The notes beneath the pieces are model-generated. The model was not told where the DNA came from. It ran no database searches and saw only the letters and a list, made by a program, of their open reading frames with translations. From assembly GCA_964487395.1 (NCBI GenBank), contig CAZAQH010000030.1:1-23205 (forward strand): 23,205 nucleotides of DNA, in the 5' to 3' direction. Both the position numbers and the translations under genes were made by a program. Positions 7,280-14,748 of this stretch are shown one piece after another (the first letter of the stretch is position 1; each line of letters opens with the position of its first letter). The stretch is from RGIG8767 sp964487395. GTDB taxonomy: Bacteria > Bacillota > Clostridia > Lachnospirales > Lachnospiraceae.

Positions 7280-8161
7280 TCAAATATCAATTGTTTTTTT
7301 GCGTTCCGGAAGGCTGCTAAATAAAGTGGCTCCAAGTATTAAAACTGCACCCAATACTCCGGTTATTCCCATATTTTCCCGCAGTAAAATAACGGATAGT
7401 ATAATTGCTACTACTGGGTCAATATAACTAAAAATGGCTATGGTTGCTGCATTCAAATCCTTCATAGATGCAAAATAAAGGGTGTATGCTATACCTGTAT
7501 GAAGAATTCCGACAACAATCAGTAATCCCAATTCGATAAAAGAAATGGAAATGGCATTTATATTTTCAGTAAAAAACACATAGGGAAGCAGAACAATCGC
7601 ACTCGCTGTCAGTTGGGTAACGGTCTTATCATATGCAGAAATATCCTGAATTTTCTGGTTGCATAATACGACTATTGCATAAAGGACTGCTGCCCCAATT
7701 CCGTACAAAATACCTTTTATTCCGGATATGCCGCTTGTACTGACTCCGGAGACAAAAAACATACCAATTAATGCTATCAGCACGCAAAGTATTTTTCGTG
7801 CTGTAATTTTTTCTCTTAATATAAACGGCGATAATACGATTACAAAAACCGGTGCCAGATAATAACAAAGTGTGGCGGTTGCAACTGTCGTATACCGGTA
7901 TGATTCAAATAATAAAATCCAGTTAATTCCTATTAATACGCCTGAAAACAACAATAAAAACAAGTTGTTTCTGATATCTTTCCATTTAACTTTTTTTCCT
8001 CTGATAATCATAAACAGCATTAAAAAAAGCACTCCAATAACGGCTCTTGCCAGTGCAATAATACTGGAAGGCAGAGGAATATAACGCACGAATATTCCTA
8101 TCGTGCCAAATATTAACATGGAAGATATTAATTCTAATTTTGCTTTGTTTTCTGATTTCAT
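7280..8161 (-). CDS. EamA/DMT-family transporter
   Basis: A 293-residue drug/metabolite transporter with ten hydrophobic helices arranged as two EamA repeats (about 8-140 and 150-285). Typical features are the opening LISSMLIFGTIGIFVRYI, the helix-4 region ATATLCYYLAPVFVIVLSPFILREK, and the repeated late motif IAIFSYIDPVVAIILSVILLRE. Family members export amino acids, metabolites or drugs; the substrate cannot be predicted. No Shine-Dalgarno sequence precedes the ATG, and a good promoter ends seven bases before it, so translation may be leaderless. Divergent from the MFS gene. Confidence 0.88.
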   Translation of the reverse strand: MKSENKAKLELISSMLIFGTIGIFVRYIPLPSSIIALARAVIGVLFLMLFMIIRGKKVKWKDIRNNLFLLLFSGVLIGINWILLFESYRYTTVATATLCYYLAPVFVIVLSPFILREKITARKILCVLIALIGMFFVSGVSTSGISGIKGILYGIGAAVLYAIVVLCNQKIQDISAYDKTVTQLTASAIVLLPYVFFTENINAISISFIELGLLIVVGILHTGIAYTLYFASMKDLNAATIAIFSYIDPVVAIILSVILLRENMGITGVLGAVLILGATLFSSLPERKKTIDI

Positions 8162-8168
8162 AATCTAC

Positions 8169-8197
8169 ATTATCTCGTTTTTCACAATAGAAGTAAA
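8169..8197 (-). promoter_or_regulatory. Promoter of the DMT transporter, adjacent to its ATG
   Basis: Minus-strand TTTACT (8192-8197), 17-base spacer, GATAAT (8169-8174): 4/6 and 5/6 matches. Only seven bases separate the -10 from the ATG at 8161, so the predicted transcript would begin at or next to the start codon. Confidence 0.5.
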
Positions 8198-8223
8198 TAA
8201 TTATTTTTTATTGAATTTATTTC

Positions 8224-8251
8224 TTGACTTAATTATTATAATAGTTGTAAT
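8224..8251 (+). promoter_or_regulatory. Candidate promoter of the MFS transporter
   Basis: TTGACT (8224-8229), 16-base spacer, TGTAAT (8246-8251): 5/6 matches in both boxes. The predicted start near 8258 leaves a short leader containing the RBS, and supports starting the protein at 8286 rather than 8103. Confidence 0.45.
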
Positions 8252-8285
8252 AATTGTTATAAAATGTGCGAAAGAAGGACCTAAA

Positions 8286-9455
8286 ATGATTACTTTACTT
8301 GTTATAATATACCTTGCATTTATTAGTCTTGGTTTACCAGACTCTTTACTTGGTTCTACCTGGCCTGCTATGCGTCTGACTCTTAATGCTCCATTGTCTA
8401 TGGCAGGAATATTATCCATGTTTATCTCAGGTTGTAACATTATCAGTTCACTAAACAGTGCTCGCCTGATTCAACGTTTTAAAACAAGTCGCATTACACT
8501 TGTCAGTGTGTTTTTGACTGCTGCCGCTTTAATGGGATATTCCTTTGCACCTTCTGTTATCTGGTTATTTTTACTGGCTATTCCATTAGGTTTGGGAGCC
8601 GGTGCAATCGATTCCGGACTAAACAATTTCGTTGCCCTGCATTATGAAGCAAAGCATATGAGCTGGCTGCACTGCTTCTGGGGAATTGGCGCCACATTAG
8701 GTCCTGTCATCATTTCCTGTTTTTTAAATAATGACAATAACTGGCGTGGTGGTTACCGCATCATTTCCATTATTCAATTTGTTCTTGTGATTGCCCTGGT
8801 AATTTCATTACCGAAGTGGAAAGTGGTTGAAAATAAAAACTCAGAAACTGAGAAAAAAGAAGACAAATTTATAACTAACCGCGAGGCTATAAAGATTCGT
8901 GGTGCAAAATGGGCACTGCTTACTTTTATTTGTTATTGCAGTGTAGAAACGACAACCGGCTTATGGAGCAGTACATTCTTAACTCAAAACAAGGGACTAA
9001 GCACTGCCACTGCTGCCGCTATTGTTTCTCTCTATTACGCCGGCATCACAATTGGAAGAGGTATGGGTGGATTCCTCACATTGAAATTCAAACCAAATAC
9101 CCTGATATTAAGCGGTTGTGTTGTTAGCAGCTGCGGTATGGTACTGTATATGCTGCCTCTGCATACTTTCTTTTCCGCCGTGGCACTTATTATGATTGGC
9201 GTTGGATTTGCTCCTATTTTCCCCAATATGTTACAGGAAACTCCTGTACGATTTGGAAAAAAAGCATCTCAAACTATGATGGGACTGCAAATGGGATTTG
9301 CCTATATTGGCAGTACCATTACTCCACTTGTATTTGGTTTTCTTGCCGATAAAATAGGTTCTTTCCTGTTACCTTATTTTTTACTTGCTGTTACTCTATT
9401 GCTGATTATTTCCGTAAGTCAGGTAATTCGTGTAAAATATAAGGAAGAAAATTAA
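8286..9455 (+). CDS. MFS transporter
   Basis: A 389-residue major facilitator with about 12 hydrophobic helices. The frame is open from 8103, but the first 61 codons overlap the divergent DMT gene and its promoter. The start at 8286 (MITLLVIIYLAFISLGLPDS) has RBS GAAAGAAGGA and begins at helix 1, so it is preferred. The GLGAGAIDSGLNNFVA motif followed by MSWLHCFWGIGATLGP resembles fucose-permease-like and BypA-like MFS members. The substrate is unknown: sugar or drug are both possible. The stop overlaps the stop of the next, convergent gene within TTAA (9452-9455), so no terminator separates them. Confidence 0.87.
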   Translation: MITLLVIIYLAFISLGLPDSLLGSTWPAMRLTLNAPLSMAGILSMFISGCNIISSLNSARLIQRFKTSRITLVSVFLTAAALMGYSFAPSVIWLFLLAIPLGLGAGAIDSGLNNFVALHYEAKHMSWLHCFWGIGATLGPVIISCFLNNDNNWRGGYRIISIIQFVLVIALVISLPKWKVVENKNSETEKKEDKFITNREAIKIRGAKWALLTFICYCSVETTTGLWSSTFLTQNKGLSTATAAAIVSLYYAGITIGRGMGGFLTLKFKPNTLILSGCVVSSCGMVLYMLPLHTFFSAVALIMIGVGFAPIFPNMLQETPVRFGKKASQTMMGLQMGFAYIGSTITPLVFGFLADKIGSFLLPYFLLAVTLLLIISVSQVIRVKYKEEN

Positions 9456-9703
9456 CCCTGTAATCCGCGTGTCTGTCGGTCCATATCTTCTACTACAATG
9501 TCGTAGATCTCACCGATAGATGCGCCATATTCTAAGATTTTCCAGGGCTCATTTGTATGGAAATGAATTTTAATTAATTCTTCATCGCCTACTGCTAAAA
9601 GACAGTCACCCTTAAAATTCTGGGTAATATAATCGGTAATATCGTCTTCATCGAGGTCTTTTCCTTCAATTAGTAACTGTGTATCGTACTTAAATTCTAG
9701 CAT
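9452..9703 (-). CDS. Stand-alone FakA-middle-domain-like protein
   Basis: An 83-residue protein with RBS AAGGAGAG. Its core, GDCLLAVGDEELIKIHFHTNEP followed by ILEYGASIGEIYDIVVEDMDRQ, matches the segment behind the DhaL domain in fatty-acid kinase FakA/YloV, where the pattern GDS-VVVGDDE-VKVH-HT-P...G-L--I-I-NM is typical. Relatives of this size are often labelled kinase to dihydroxyacetone kinase. It has neither the ATP-binding DhaL domain nor the C-terminal FakB-binding part. The two zinc-ligand His residues of FakA appear kept (H47, H49), while the usual Cys of YCTE is Asp7 (YDTQ). No kinase is encoded nearby. Possible roles are a regulator or a domain acting in trans with a distant DhaL protein; both are inference. 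Confidence 0.72.
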   Translation of the reverse strand: MLEFKYDTQLLIEGKDLDEDDITDYITQNFKGDCLLAVGDEELIKIHFHTNEPWKILEYGASIGEIYDIVVEDMDRQTRGLQG

Positions 9704-9717
9704 TTTTTGTTCTCTCC

Positions 9718-9746
9718 TTGTCTATATAAATATTTTATGTTAAAAT
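9718..9746 (+). promoter_or_regulatory. Promoter of the 41-residue membrane microprotein
   Basis: TTGTCT (9718-9723), 17-base spacer, TAAAAT (9741-9746) with TGT directly before it (extended -10). It lies about 45 bases before the ATG at 9792. Confidence 0.6.
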
Positions 9747-9791
9747 TACTTTCGATAGAAATTTTGTTTATTTGGAAAGGTTGGTATCTGT

Positions 9792-9917
9792 ATGAGTGGT
9801 ACTTTTATATTATTAGCCGGTGGATTATTAGTTATTATTTTCGCAGTAATCGTTGCTGTTGTTTCCTCTGTTGTATCTGCTGTTGCAGCAAATGTAGATG
9901 AGGATGATGAAGATTAA
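9792..9917 (+). CDS. Small single-TM membrane protein, 41 residues
   Basis: A short frame, ATG at 9792 to TAA at 9915-9917, with RBS GGAAAGG 11 bases upstream. Residues 5-33 form one long hydrophobic helix rich in Val, Ile and Ala (FILLAGGLLVIIFAVIVAVV). The tail is strongly acidic: NVDEDDED. A sigma-A-type promoter with extended -10 lies just upstream and a strong terminator downstream, so it looks like a complete monocistronic gene. The acidic end should stay on one side of the membrane, by charge most likely outside, though orientation is uncertain. I do not recognise a family. A longer open frame (9707-9901) in another frame is rejected because it begins upstream of the promoter and gives a Cys/Trp/Tyr-rich unnatural sequence. 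Confidence 0.62.
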   Translation: MSGTFILLAGGLLVIIFAVIVAVVSSVVSAVAANVDEDDED

Positions 9918-9962
9918 TTATTAAAAGCATTTTTATGTATTTTTTCATTGTGAATGAAAATC

Positions 9963-10000
9963 AGCCATTTTACCTATAACAGGTAAAATGGCTTTTTATT
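9963..10000. terminator. Strong intrinsic terminator
   Basis: A perfect 13-bp stem, agccattttacct (9963-9975) with aggtaaaatggct (9981-9993), five-base loop, followed on the plus strand by TTTTATT. It ends the microprotein transcript and probably also the convergent ahcY transcript (stop at 10010). Confidence 0.88.
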
Positions 10001-10009
10001 ATTTAACAA

Positions 10010-11248
10010 TTACGCATTTAAGTATGCAATCTGTTCCGCTGTTAAGGTATCAATTTCTTTTCCCATAAAGGCAAGTTTTCTAGCTGCAACTTCTTTATCT
10101 ACTTCTACCGGAACATCAATTAACATGGAGTTAAGTTTTCCTTCATTTTCAACAAGATATTTTGCAGACAATGCCTGAATGGCAAAGCTCATATCCATGA
10201 TTTCTGCCGGATGTCCATCACCAGCTGCCAGGTTTACAAGTCTGCCTTCTGCAAGAACACATAACCACTGTCCTGTTGGAAGTTTATAACCCTGAATATT
10301 TTTTCTCATTTCTTTTGATTCAACGGCAATTTTTCTAAGTCCTGCCATATCAATTTCACAGTCAAAATGTCCTGCATTGCAAAGAATAGCTCCGTCCTTC
10401 ATAACTGCAAAATCTTCTTTATCAATAACTTTGTCACATCCGGTAACAGTTACAAAGAAATCACCAAGTTTTGCTGCTTCGTTCATTGGCATAACCTCAA
10501 ATCCGTCCATAACTGCTTCGATTGCACGAACCGGATTTACTTCTGTAACAATAACTTTTGCTCCAAGACCTTTTGCTCTCATGGCAACACCTTTGCCACA
10601 CCAGCCATATCCTGCTACTACCACATTTTTTCCGGCTACAATTAGATTGGTCGTTCTATTAATACCATCCCATACGGACTGTCCTGTACCATAACGGTTA
10701 TCAAATAAATGTTTACAATCTGCGTTATTGACACGAACCATAGGGAATTTTAATTCTCCTTTATTGTTCATTGCTTCCAAACGAATAATTCCGGTTGTTG
10801 TCTCTTCACAGCCACCGATTACGTTTGGAATCAGATTCGTAAACTCTGTGTGCATCATATGAACTAAATCGCCACCATCATCGATGATTACATTTGGTCC
10901 AATTTCTAATACTTTTCTGATATGAGAATTGTATTCTTCATCTGTTGCATCATACCATGCAAATACGTTTAGTCCATCTTTTACTAATGCTGCAGCCACA
11001 TCATCCTGTGTGGAAAGTGGATTGGAGCCGGTAACATACATTTCTGCTCCGCCTGCCTTTAATACTTTGCAAAGATATGCTGTCTTTGCTTCCAGATGAA
11101 CGGATAAAGCTACTTTTTTACCTGCAAAAGGTTTTGTTTTTTCAAATTCGCCTTCTAACATTCTTAAAAGGTCGCAATTTCTTTTTACCCATTCAATTTT
11201 TCTTTCGCCTGATTCGGCAAGGTTAATGTCTCTGATTTCACTGTTCAT
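10010..11248 (-). CDS. ahcY: Adenosylhomocysteinase
   Basis: A 412-residue NAD-dependent S-adenosylhomocysteine hydrolase. It splits S-adenosylhomocysteine to adenosine and homocysteine, relieving product inhibition of methyltransferases in the activated methyl cycle. Visible marks: LSVHLEAKTAYL near the N terminus, DDGGDLVH, the GGCEETTTGIIRL substrate-binding stretch, VNNADCKHLFDNRYGTGQS, and the NAD loop AGYGWCGKG. The length fits the shorter bacterial/archaeal form, lacking the insertion of eukaryotic enzymes. RBS TTGGAGGAAT is strong. The gene has its own promoter and a leader of about 100 bases, so it is probably regulated on its own. Confidence 0.96.
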   Translation of the reverse strand: MNSEIRDINLAESGERKIEWVKRNCDLLRMLEGEFEKTKPFAGKKVALSVHLEAKTAYLCKVLKAGGAEMYVTGSNPLSTQDDVAAALVKDGLNVFAWYDATDEEYNSHIRKVLEIGPNVIIDDGGDLVHMMHTEFTNLIPNVIGGCEETTTGIIRLEAMNNKGELKFPMVRVNNADCKHLFDNRYGTGQSVWDGINRTTNLIVAGKNVVVAGYGWCGKGVAMRAKGLGAKVIVTEVNPVRAIEAVMDGFEVMPMNEAAKLGDFFVTVTGCDKVIDKEDFAVMKDGAILCNAGHFDCEIDMAGLRKIAVESKEMRKNIQGYKLPTGQWLCVLAEGRLVNLAAGDGHPAEIMDMSFAIQALSAKYLVENEGKLNSMLIDVPVEVDKEVAARKLAFMGKEIDTLTAEQIAYLNA

Positions 11249-11353
11249 GTAATCATTCCTCCAATTAATCTAATAGTTCTGGCATATGCCAAACGAATTC
11301 AGCCGAATTTTTATTAACGTGATGGTCGTCTGTCCTATCATCACCCTTACAAC
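11249..11353 (-). promoter_or_regulatory. Structured 5' leader of ahcY
   Basis: The predicted transcript starts near 11353, leaving about 105 untranslated bases. They contain a hairpin GTGATG/CATCAC (11319-11324 with 11339-11344), a small aattc/gaatt hairpin, and a perfect 12-bp palindrome TGGCATATGCCA (11280-11291) about 30 bases before the ATG. I do not recognise a known SAM or SAH riboswitch consensus. The palindrome could also be a repressor operator. Confidence 0.4.
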
Positions 11354-11359
11354 GTGCTT

Positions 11360-11389
11360 ATTTTACCACATAAAATGATAAATTGACAA
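11360..11389 (-). promoter_or_regulatory. Promoter of ahcY
   Basis: Minus-strand TTGTCA (11384-11389), 18-base spacer, TAAAAT (11360-11365) preceded by TGG (extended -10): 5/6 matches in both boxes. It begins directly after the stop of the upstream dehydrogenase gene. Confidence 0.62.
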
Positions 11390-12352
11390 TTATTGTTTAT
11401 CTACTCGATTTCTATCTTCATTACTTAAAAATGCTTCTATATTCTTGTAAACCTCCTGCATACATCTGGTACGGGACTCAACGCTTGCCCATGCCATATG
11501 TGGAGTAATGATTAACTTTCTTCCATCTTGTATTTTGGAAAGTGGATTGTCATGCTGCATAGGTTCTTTAGAGAGTACATCAAGCCCTGCTCCTCCAATC
11601 AAATCCTGTGTTAGTGCAGTGTATAAATCTTCTTCATTAATAATTGGTCCTCTTGCAACATTTACAAGTACTGCTGTCTTTTTCATCTTCTTAAGTGCAG
11701 TCAAATCTATTAAATCTCTGGTTTTTTCGGTCAAAGGACAATGAATGGAAATAACATCCGATTCTGTAAGCAATGTGTCAAAATCAACCTGCTCATATGG
11801 CAAGTCATATCGATTGCCAGATGCGGAATAAAAAACTATACGACAGCCAAAGGCTTCTGCTGCTTTAGCAACGCCTTTTCCGATATTTCCCATTCCAATA
11901 ATGCCCCAGGTTTTTCCCTCTAATTCAAAATAGCGTTCTGAAAAATTGGAAAAGCCGAGCTGATTACTGTATTCACCGGATTTTACATAATTATCGTAAA
12001 AACTTATTTTCTCTAAAACATGCAATGCAAGTGCAAACGTATGCTGAACAACTGCAGGGGTAGAATACCCTTTAACATTACATACTGCAATTCCACGGCT
12101 TTTCGCATAATCAACATCAATGTTGTCATAACCCGTTGCCGTCACACAAAGTAATTTCACATTTTTAGCATCCAGAAGGGCTTCTTCATCCATTTTTGTT
12201 TTATTAAAAATAATGGCATCTGCGTCAGAAATAAGTGGTGTGCTTTCAGCAAGTGGCATTGTATCATATTCTTCAAACGTTCCTAACTTACTAAAAATAG
12301 ATGTATCAATGTCGTATCCAATACTGTTTCGATCAAGCATTACTATTTTCAT
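11390..12352 (-). CDS. D-2-hydroxyacid dehydrogenase
   Basis: A 320-residue member of the D-isomer-specific 2-hydroxyacid dehydrogenases, reducing 2-oxoacids such as hydroxypyruvate or glyoxylate with NAD(P)H. The Rossmann loop GMGNIG is at 153-158. Catalytic Arg234 (VNVARG), Glu263 (LDVLSKEP) and His285 (TPHMAW) are all present. At the end of the second Rossmann strand the usual Asp is replaced by small residues (FYSASGNR), so NADPH use is possible. RBS AAGGAGA is good. The best guess is a glycerate/hydroxypyruvate reductase-like enzyme; lactate or phosphoglycerate specificity is less likely given the length and the lack of an ACT domain. Confidence 0.88.
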   Translation of the reverse strand: MKIVMLDRNSIGYDIDTSIFSKLGTFEEYDTMPLAESTPLISDADAIIFNKTKMDEEALLDAKNVKLLCVTATGYDNIDVDYAKSRGIAVCNVKGYSTPAVVQHTFALALHVLEKISFYDNYVKSGEYSNQLGFSNFSERYFELEGKTWGIIGMGNIGKGVAKAAEAFGCRIVFYSASGNRYDLPYEQVDFDTLLTESDVISIHCPLTEKTRDLIDLTALKKMKKTAVLVNVARGPIINEEDLYTALTQDLIGGAGLDVLSKEPMQHDNPLSKIQDGRKLIITPHMAWASVESRTRCMQEVYKNIEAFLSNEDRNRVDKQ

Positions 12353-12394
12353 AAAATTTCTCCTTATAAAACGTGCACCATCCGATACAAATTA

Positions 12395-12422
12395 GAAAAG
12401 CCCGTAATAATACGGGCTTTTC
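12395..12422 (-). terminator. Terminator of pgi
   Basis: A perfect 12-bp stem, gaaaagcccgta (12395-12406) with tacgggcttttc (12411-12422), four-base loop, ten bases after the pgi stop. The stem ends in A/T pairs, giving a T-rich 3' side on the minus strand. Confidence 0.8.
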
Positions 12423-12432
12423 AAGATATACT

Positions 12433-13782
12433 CTACAGTCTCTTTAATAATTCTTCTCTTTGTGCTTCATATCCCGGTTTACCCAGTAATGCAAACATAT
12501 TTTTCTTATAACTTTCTACACCTGGCTGGTTAAATGGATTTACTCCAAGTAAATATCCGCTTACGCCACATGCAAATTCAAAGAAATAGAATAACTGTCC
12601 TAAATAAAATTCTGTCATTTCCGGAACCGTTACCATGAAGTTTGGAACCTGTCCATCGGTATGTGCTAAAATCGTTCCGTTCATAGCTGATTTATTAACA
12701 AAATCTACTGTCTTTCCAGAAAGATAATTTAATCCGTCAAGATCAACCGGTTCTTCGTTAATGGTAATCTCTTCGCGAGACTTATCTACACAGATAACAG
12801 TCTCAAACATATTTCTGGAACCATCCTGAATGAACTGTCCCATAGAATGAAGGTCTGTTGTCAAATCAACGCTTGCCGGGAAAATACCCTTCTGGTCTTT
12901 GCCTTCTGACTCTCCGTATAACTGTTTCCACCATTCAGATACATAATGAATGCTTGGTTCGTAGTTACAAAGAATTTCGATTGCTTTTCCTTTTCTTAAA
13001 AGAATATTTCGAAGGGAAGCATATTTTAATGCGTCATTTTCTTCAAAAGCACTGTTTAATGCAAGTTCTCTTCCGCTTGCTGCACCTTCCATTAACTTAT
13101 CAGTATCAGCTCCACTTACTGCAATTGGAAGTAAACCTACTGCGGTAAGAACAGAGAAACGTCCGCCAATATCATCCGGAACAACAAATGTCTCATATCC
13201 TTCTTCTGTTGCAAGTCCTTTTAAAGAACCCTTTTGTTTATCTGTTGTAGCATAAATTCTCTTAGCTGCTTCTGCTTTTCCGTATTTCTTTTCCATCATT
13301 TCTTTTAATACACGGAATGCAATGGCAGGCTCTGTTGTAGTACCGGATTTAGAAATCATGTTAATAGAAAAATCTCTGTCTCCAATAACATCTACCAGAT
13401 TTTTTAAATAGGTGGAACTGATAGAATTACCAACAAAATATATTTCAGGAGTTTTACGGATTTCTTTGCTGACCATATTATAAAAACCATGTCTTAAAAA
13501 TTCGATTGCTGCTCTTGCTCCCAGATAAGAACCGCCAATACCGATTACGAGTAATACCTCTGAATCACTCTGAATCTTAGCTGCTGCTTTTTTAATTCTT
13601 GCAAATTCATCTTTATCATAAGCAACCGGCAAATCAATCCATCCAAGAAAATCATTACCTGCTCCTTTTTTTGATACTAAAAGCTCTTTTGCATCCAGTG
13701 CAAGCTTCTTCATATAATCTACTTCATGATCCTGAATAAATGGTGCTGCTTTGGAATAATCAAATGTTACTTTATTTCCCAT
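12433..13782 (-). CDS. pgi: Glucose-6-phosphate isomerase
   Basis: A protein of 449 residues (start MGNKVTFDYSK) that interconverts glucose-6-phosphate and fructose-6-phosphate in glycolysis. PGI marks: VIGIGGSYLGARAAIEFLRH, the phosphate-binding SKSGTTTEPAIAFR, the signature region KGIFPASVDLTTDLHSMGQ, and the C-terminal FNQPGVESYKK with the catalytic Lys. The length is that of the short bacterial/Firmicute PGI. Two starts are possible: the ATG at 13788 is only three bases after AAGGAG, while the ATG at 13782 is nine bases after it. I prefer 13782. It has its own promoter and terminator. Confidence 0.96.
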   Translation of the reverse strand: MGNKVTFDYSKAAPFIQDHEVDYMKKLALDAKELLVSKKGAGNDFLGWIDLPVAYDKDEFARIKKAAAKIQSDSEVLLVIGIGGSYLGARAAIEFLRHGFYNMVSKEIRKTPEIYFVGNSISSTYLKNLVDVIGDRDFSINMISKSGTTTEPAIAFRVLKEMMEKKYGKAEAAKRIYATTDKQKGSLKGLATEEGYETFVVPDDIGGRFSVLTAVGLLPIAVSGADTDKLMEGAASGRELALNSAFEENDALKYASLRNILLRKGKAIEILCNYEPSIHYVSEWWKQLYGESEGKDQKGIFPASVDLTTDLHSMGQFIQDGSRNMFETVICVDKSREEITINEEPVDLDGLNYLSGKTVDFVNKSAMNGTILAHTDGQVPNFMVTVPEMTEFYLGQLFYFFEFACGVSGYLLGVNPFNQPGVESYKKNMFALLGKPGYEAQREELLKRL

Positions 13783-13853
13783 CTCCATATGCTCCTTTTT
13801 CTTTCTCTCTATTTACGAAAACGTATTCCGTAATTTGTACTTGAAACACACAT

Positions 13854-13882
13854 AGTGTAGCAAAGTATCTATGCTTTTTCAA
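13854..13882 (-). promoter_or_regulatory. Candidate promoter of pgi
   Basis: Minus-strand TTGAAA (13877-13882), 17-base spacer, TACACT (13854-13859): 5/6 and 4/6 matches. The -35 overlaps the end of the upstream gene. It would give a leader of about 65 bases with a small ttacg/cgtaa hairpin (13813-13833). Confidence 0.45.
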
Positions 13883-14523
13883 GTCAAAAATTCCTTCAAC
13901 AGTTCCTCCAGCTCTTTTTCTTCATTTCTTCCAAAGTAAATTCTTTTCTTTCCTTCCTTTTCCATGATATCTGAATCCTGCTCAATTATTTTTAAATCTT
14001 CTTCCAGAATACTTAGTTTATTTACTAAGTTATTTTCCAGGTAATCCACAATATTAATTTTTAAAACCCTTCTTTTCCCTGTTATATCAATTGCTCCCCC
14101 AATGGAAAAATAAATATAAAGACCAAACAGGCTGACAATATAAAATGGTAAGATATCTCCAAGCGTCTTACCTGTAATAATTCCTCTGCATGCTCCTATT
14201 CCGGCGATGAAAACGGACAAAAGCATAAGTTGTCCTGAAAAATGTTTTAGTTTTAATATAGGCATTTTTCCAATACTCATCTTATTGAGAAACTTGTCTA
14301 CAAAGATACCAACATTCAAAACCCCTGAATTCGTTTTATAACAATTGGTAAATTTTCTTTTGCATTCGCGTAATATTCTTTTATCTGTAGATGCCATATT
14401 TTCTGTTTCCTTAATCAATGCACTTAAGAAATGGCCTGTAATTATCTGCAATAAAATGCTGATTAAAAATAGAAATAAAATACAACTGATTAATATTTTA
14501 TGCTTTGTAAAAAAAGATAACAT
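13879..14523 (-). CDS. Membrane protein of unknown function
   Basis: A 214-residue protein that I do not recognise. RBS AGGGAG lies ten bases before the ATG, and a good promoter precedes it. Three hydrophobic helices are visible at about 9-30, 96-115 and 124-145. Between the first two is a basic, Cys-containing stretch (RILRECKRKFTNCYKTNSG, about 49-67). The C-terminal part from about 160 is rich in Glu and Lys with Leu/Ile spacing (LSILEEDLKIIEQD and EEKELEELLKEFL) and may form a coiled coil. This layout of one helix, an external or internal loop, a two-helix hairpin and a coiled coil could suit a complex-forming membrane scaffold, but no function is claimed. The gene stands alone between pgi and the divergent TSCPD gene. 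Confidence 0.75.
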   Translation of the reverse strand: MLSFFTKHKILISCILFLFLISILLQIITGHFLSALIKETENMASTDKRILRECKRKFTNCYKTNSGVLNVGIFVDKFLNKMSIGKMPILKLKHFSGQLMLLSVFIAGIGACRGIITGKTLGDILPFYIVSLFGLYIYFSIGGAIDITGKRRVLKINIVDYLENNLVNKLSILEEDLKIIEQDSDIMEKEGKKRIYFGRNEEKELEELLKEFLT

Positions 14524-14559
14524 ATTTTAGTACTCCCTTCTGTTTCGTTGTCATTAATC

Positions 14560-14588
14560 AGTATAAATTATTCCCATATTTGTAACAA
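14560..14588 (-). promoter_or_regulatory. Promoter of the 214-residue membrane protein gene
   Basis: Minus-strand TTGTTA (14583-14588), 17-base spacer, TATACT (14560-14565): 4/6 and 5/6 matches, about 37 bases before the start codon. Confidence 0.5.
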
Positions 14589-14673
14589 TATAGACACCTT
14601 GGAAATCGCTTTTTGTTTTCTCTCTTTTTTCGACAAACAGTAGCAAGATTTTGCCTTTTCTGCTATAATTGCC

Positions 14674-14703
14674 TTGGCACAAAGATTGACATTAGGGTAT
14701 ACT
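14674..14703 (+). promoter_or_regulatory. Promoter of the TSCPD-murG unit
   Basis: TTGGCA (14674-14679), 18-base spacer, TATACT (14698-14703): 5/6 matches in both boxes, about 45 bases before the start. A second TTGACA at 14686-14691 has no -10 at proper distance. Confidence 0.52.
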
Positions 14704-14748
14704 ATTTTTGAATAGATACATAAATTGTAATGAAGGGAAGTATTTAAC

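Noticed and set aside
8103..8285. 61-codon N-terminal extension of the MFS transporter
   Set aside because: It overlaps the divergent DMT gene and both promoters; the start at 8286 has an RBS and fits helix 1.
9707..9901. 64-codon plus-strand frame over the microprotein region
   Set aside because: It starts upstream of the predicted promoter, lacks an RBS and gives a Cys/Trp/Tyr-rich product; the 41-codon frame fits the signals better.
10367..10694. Two plus-strand open frames opposite ahcY
   Set aside because: Shadow frames of a strongly conserved gene, without expression signals.
14686..14691. Perfect TTGACA as -35 of the TSCPD gene
   Set aside because: The hexamer 17 bases downstream (TGAATA) is a poor -10; TTGGCA-18-TATACT fits better.
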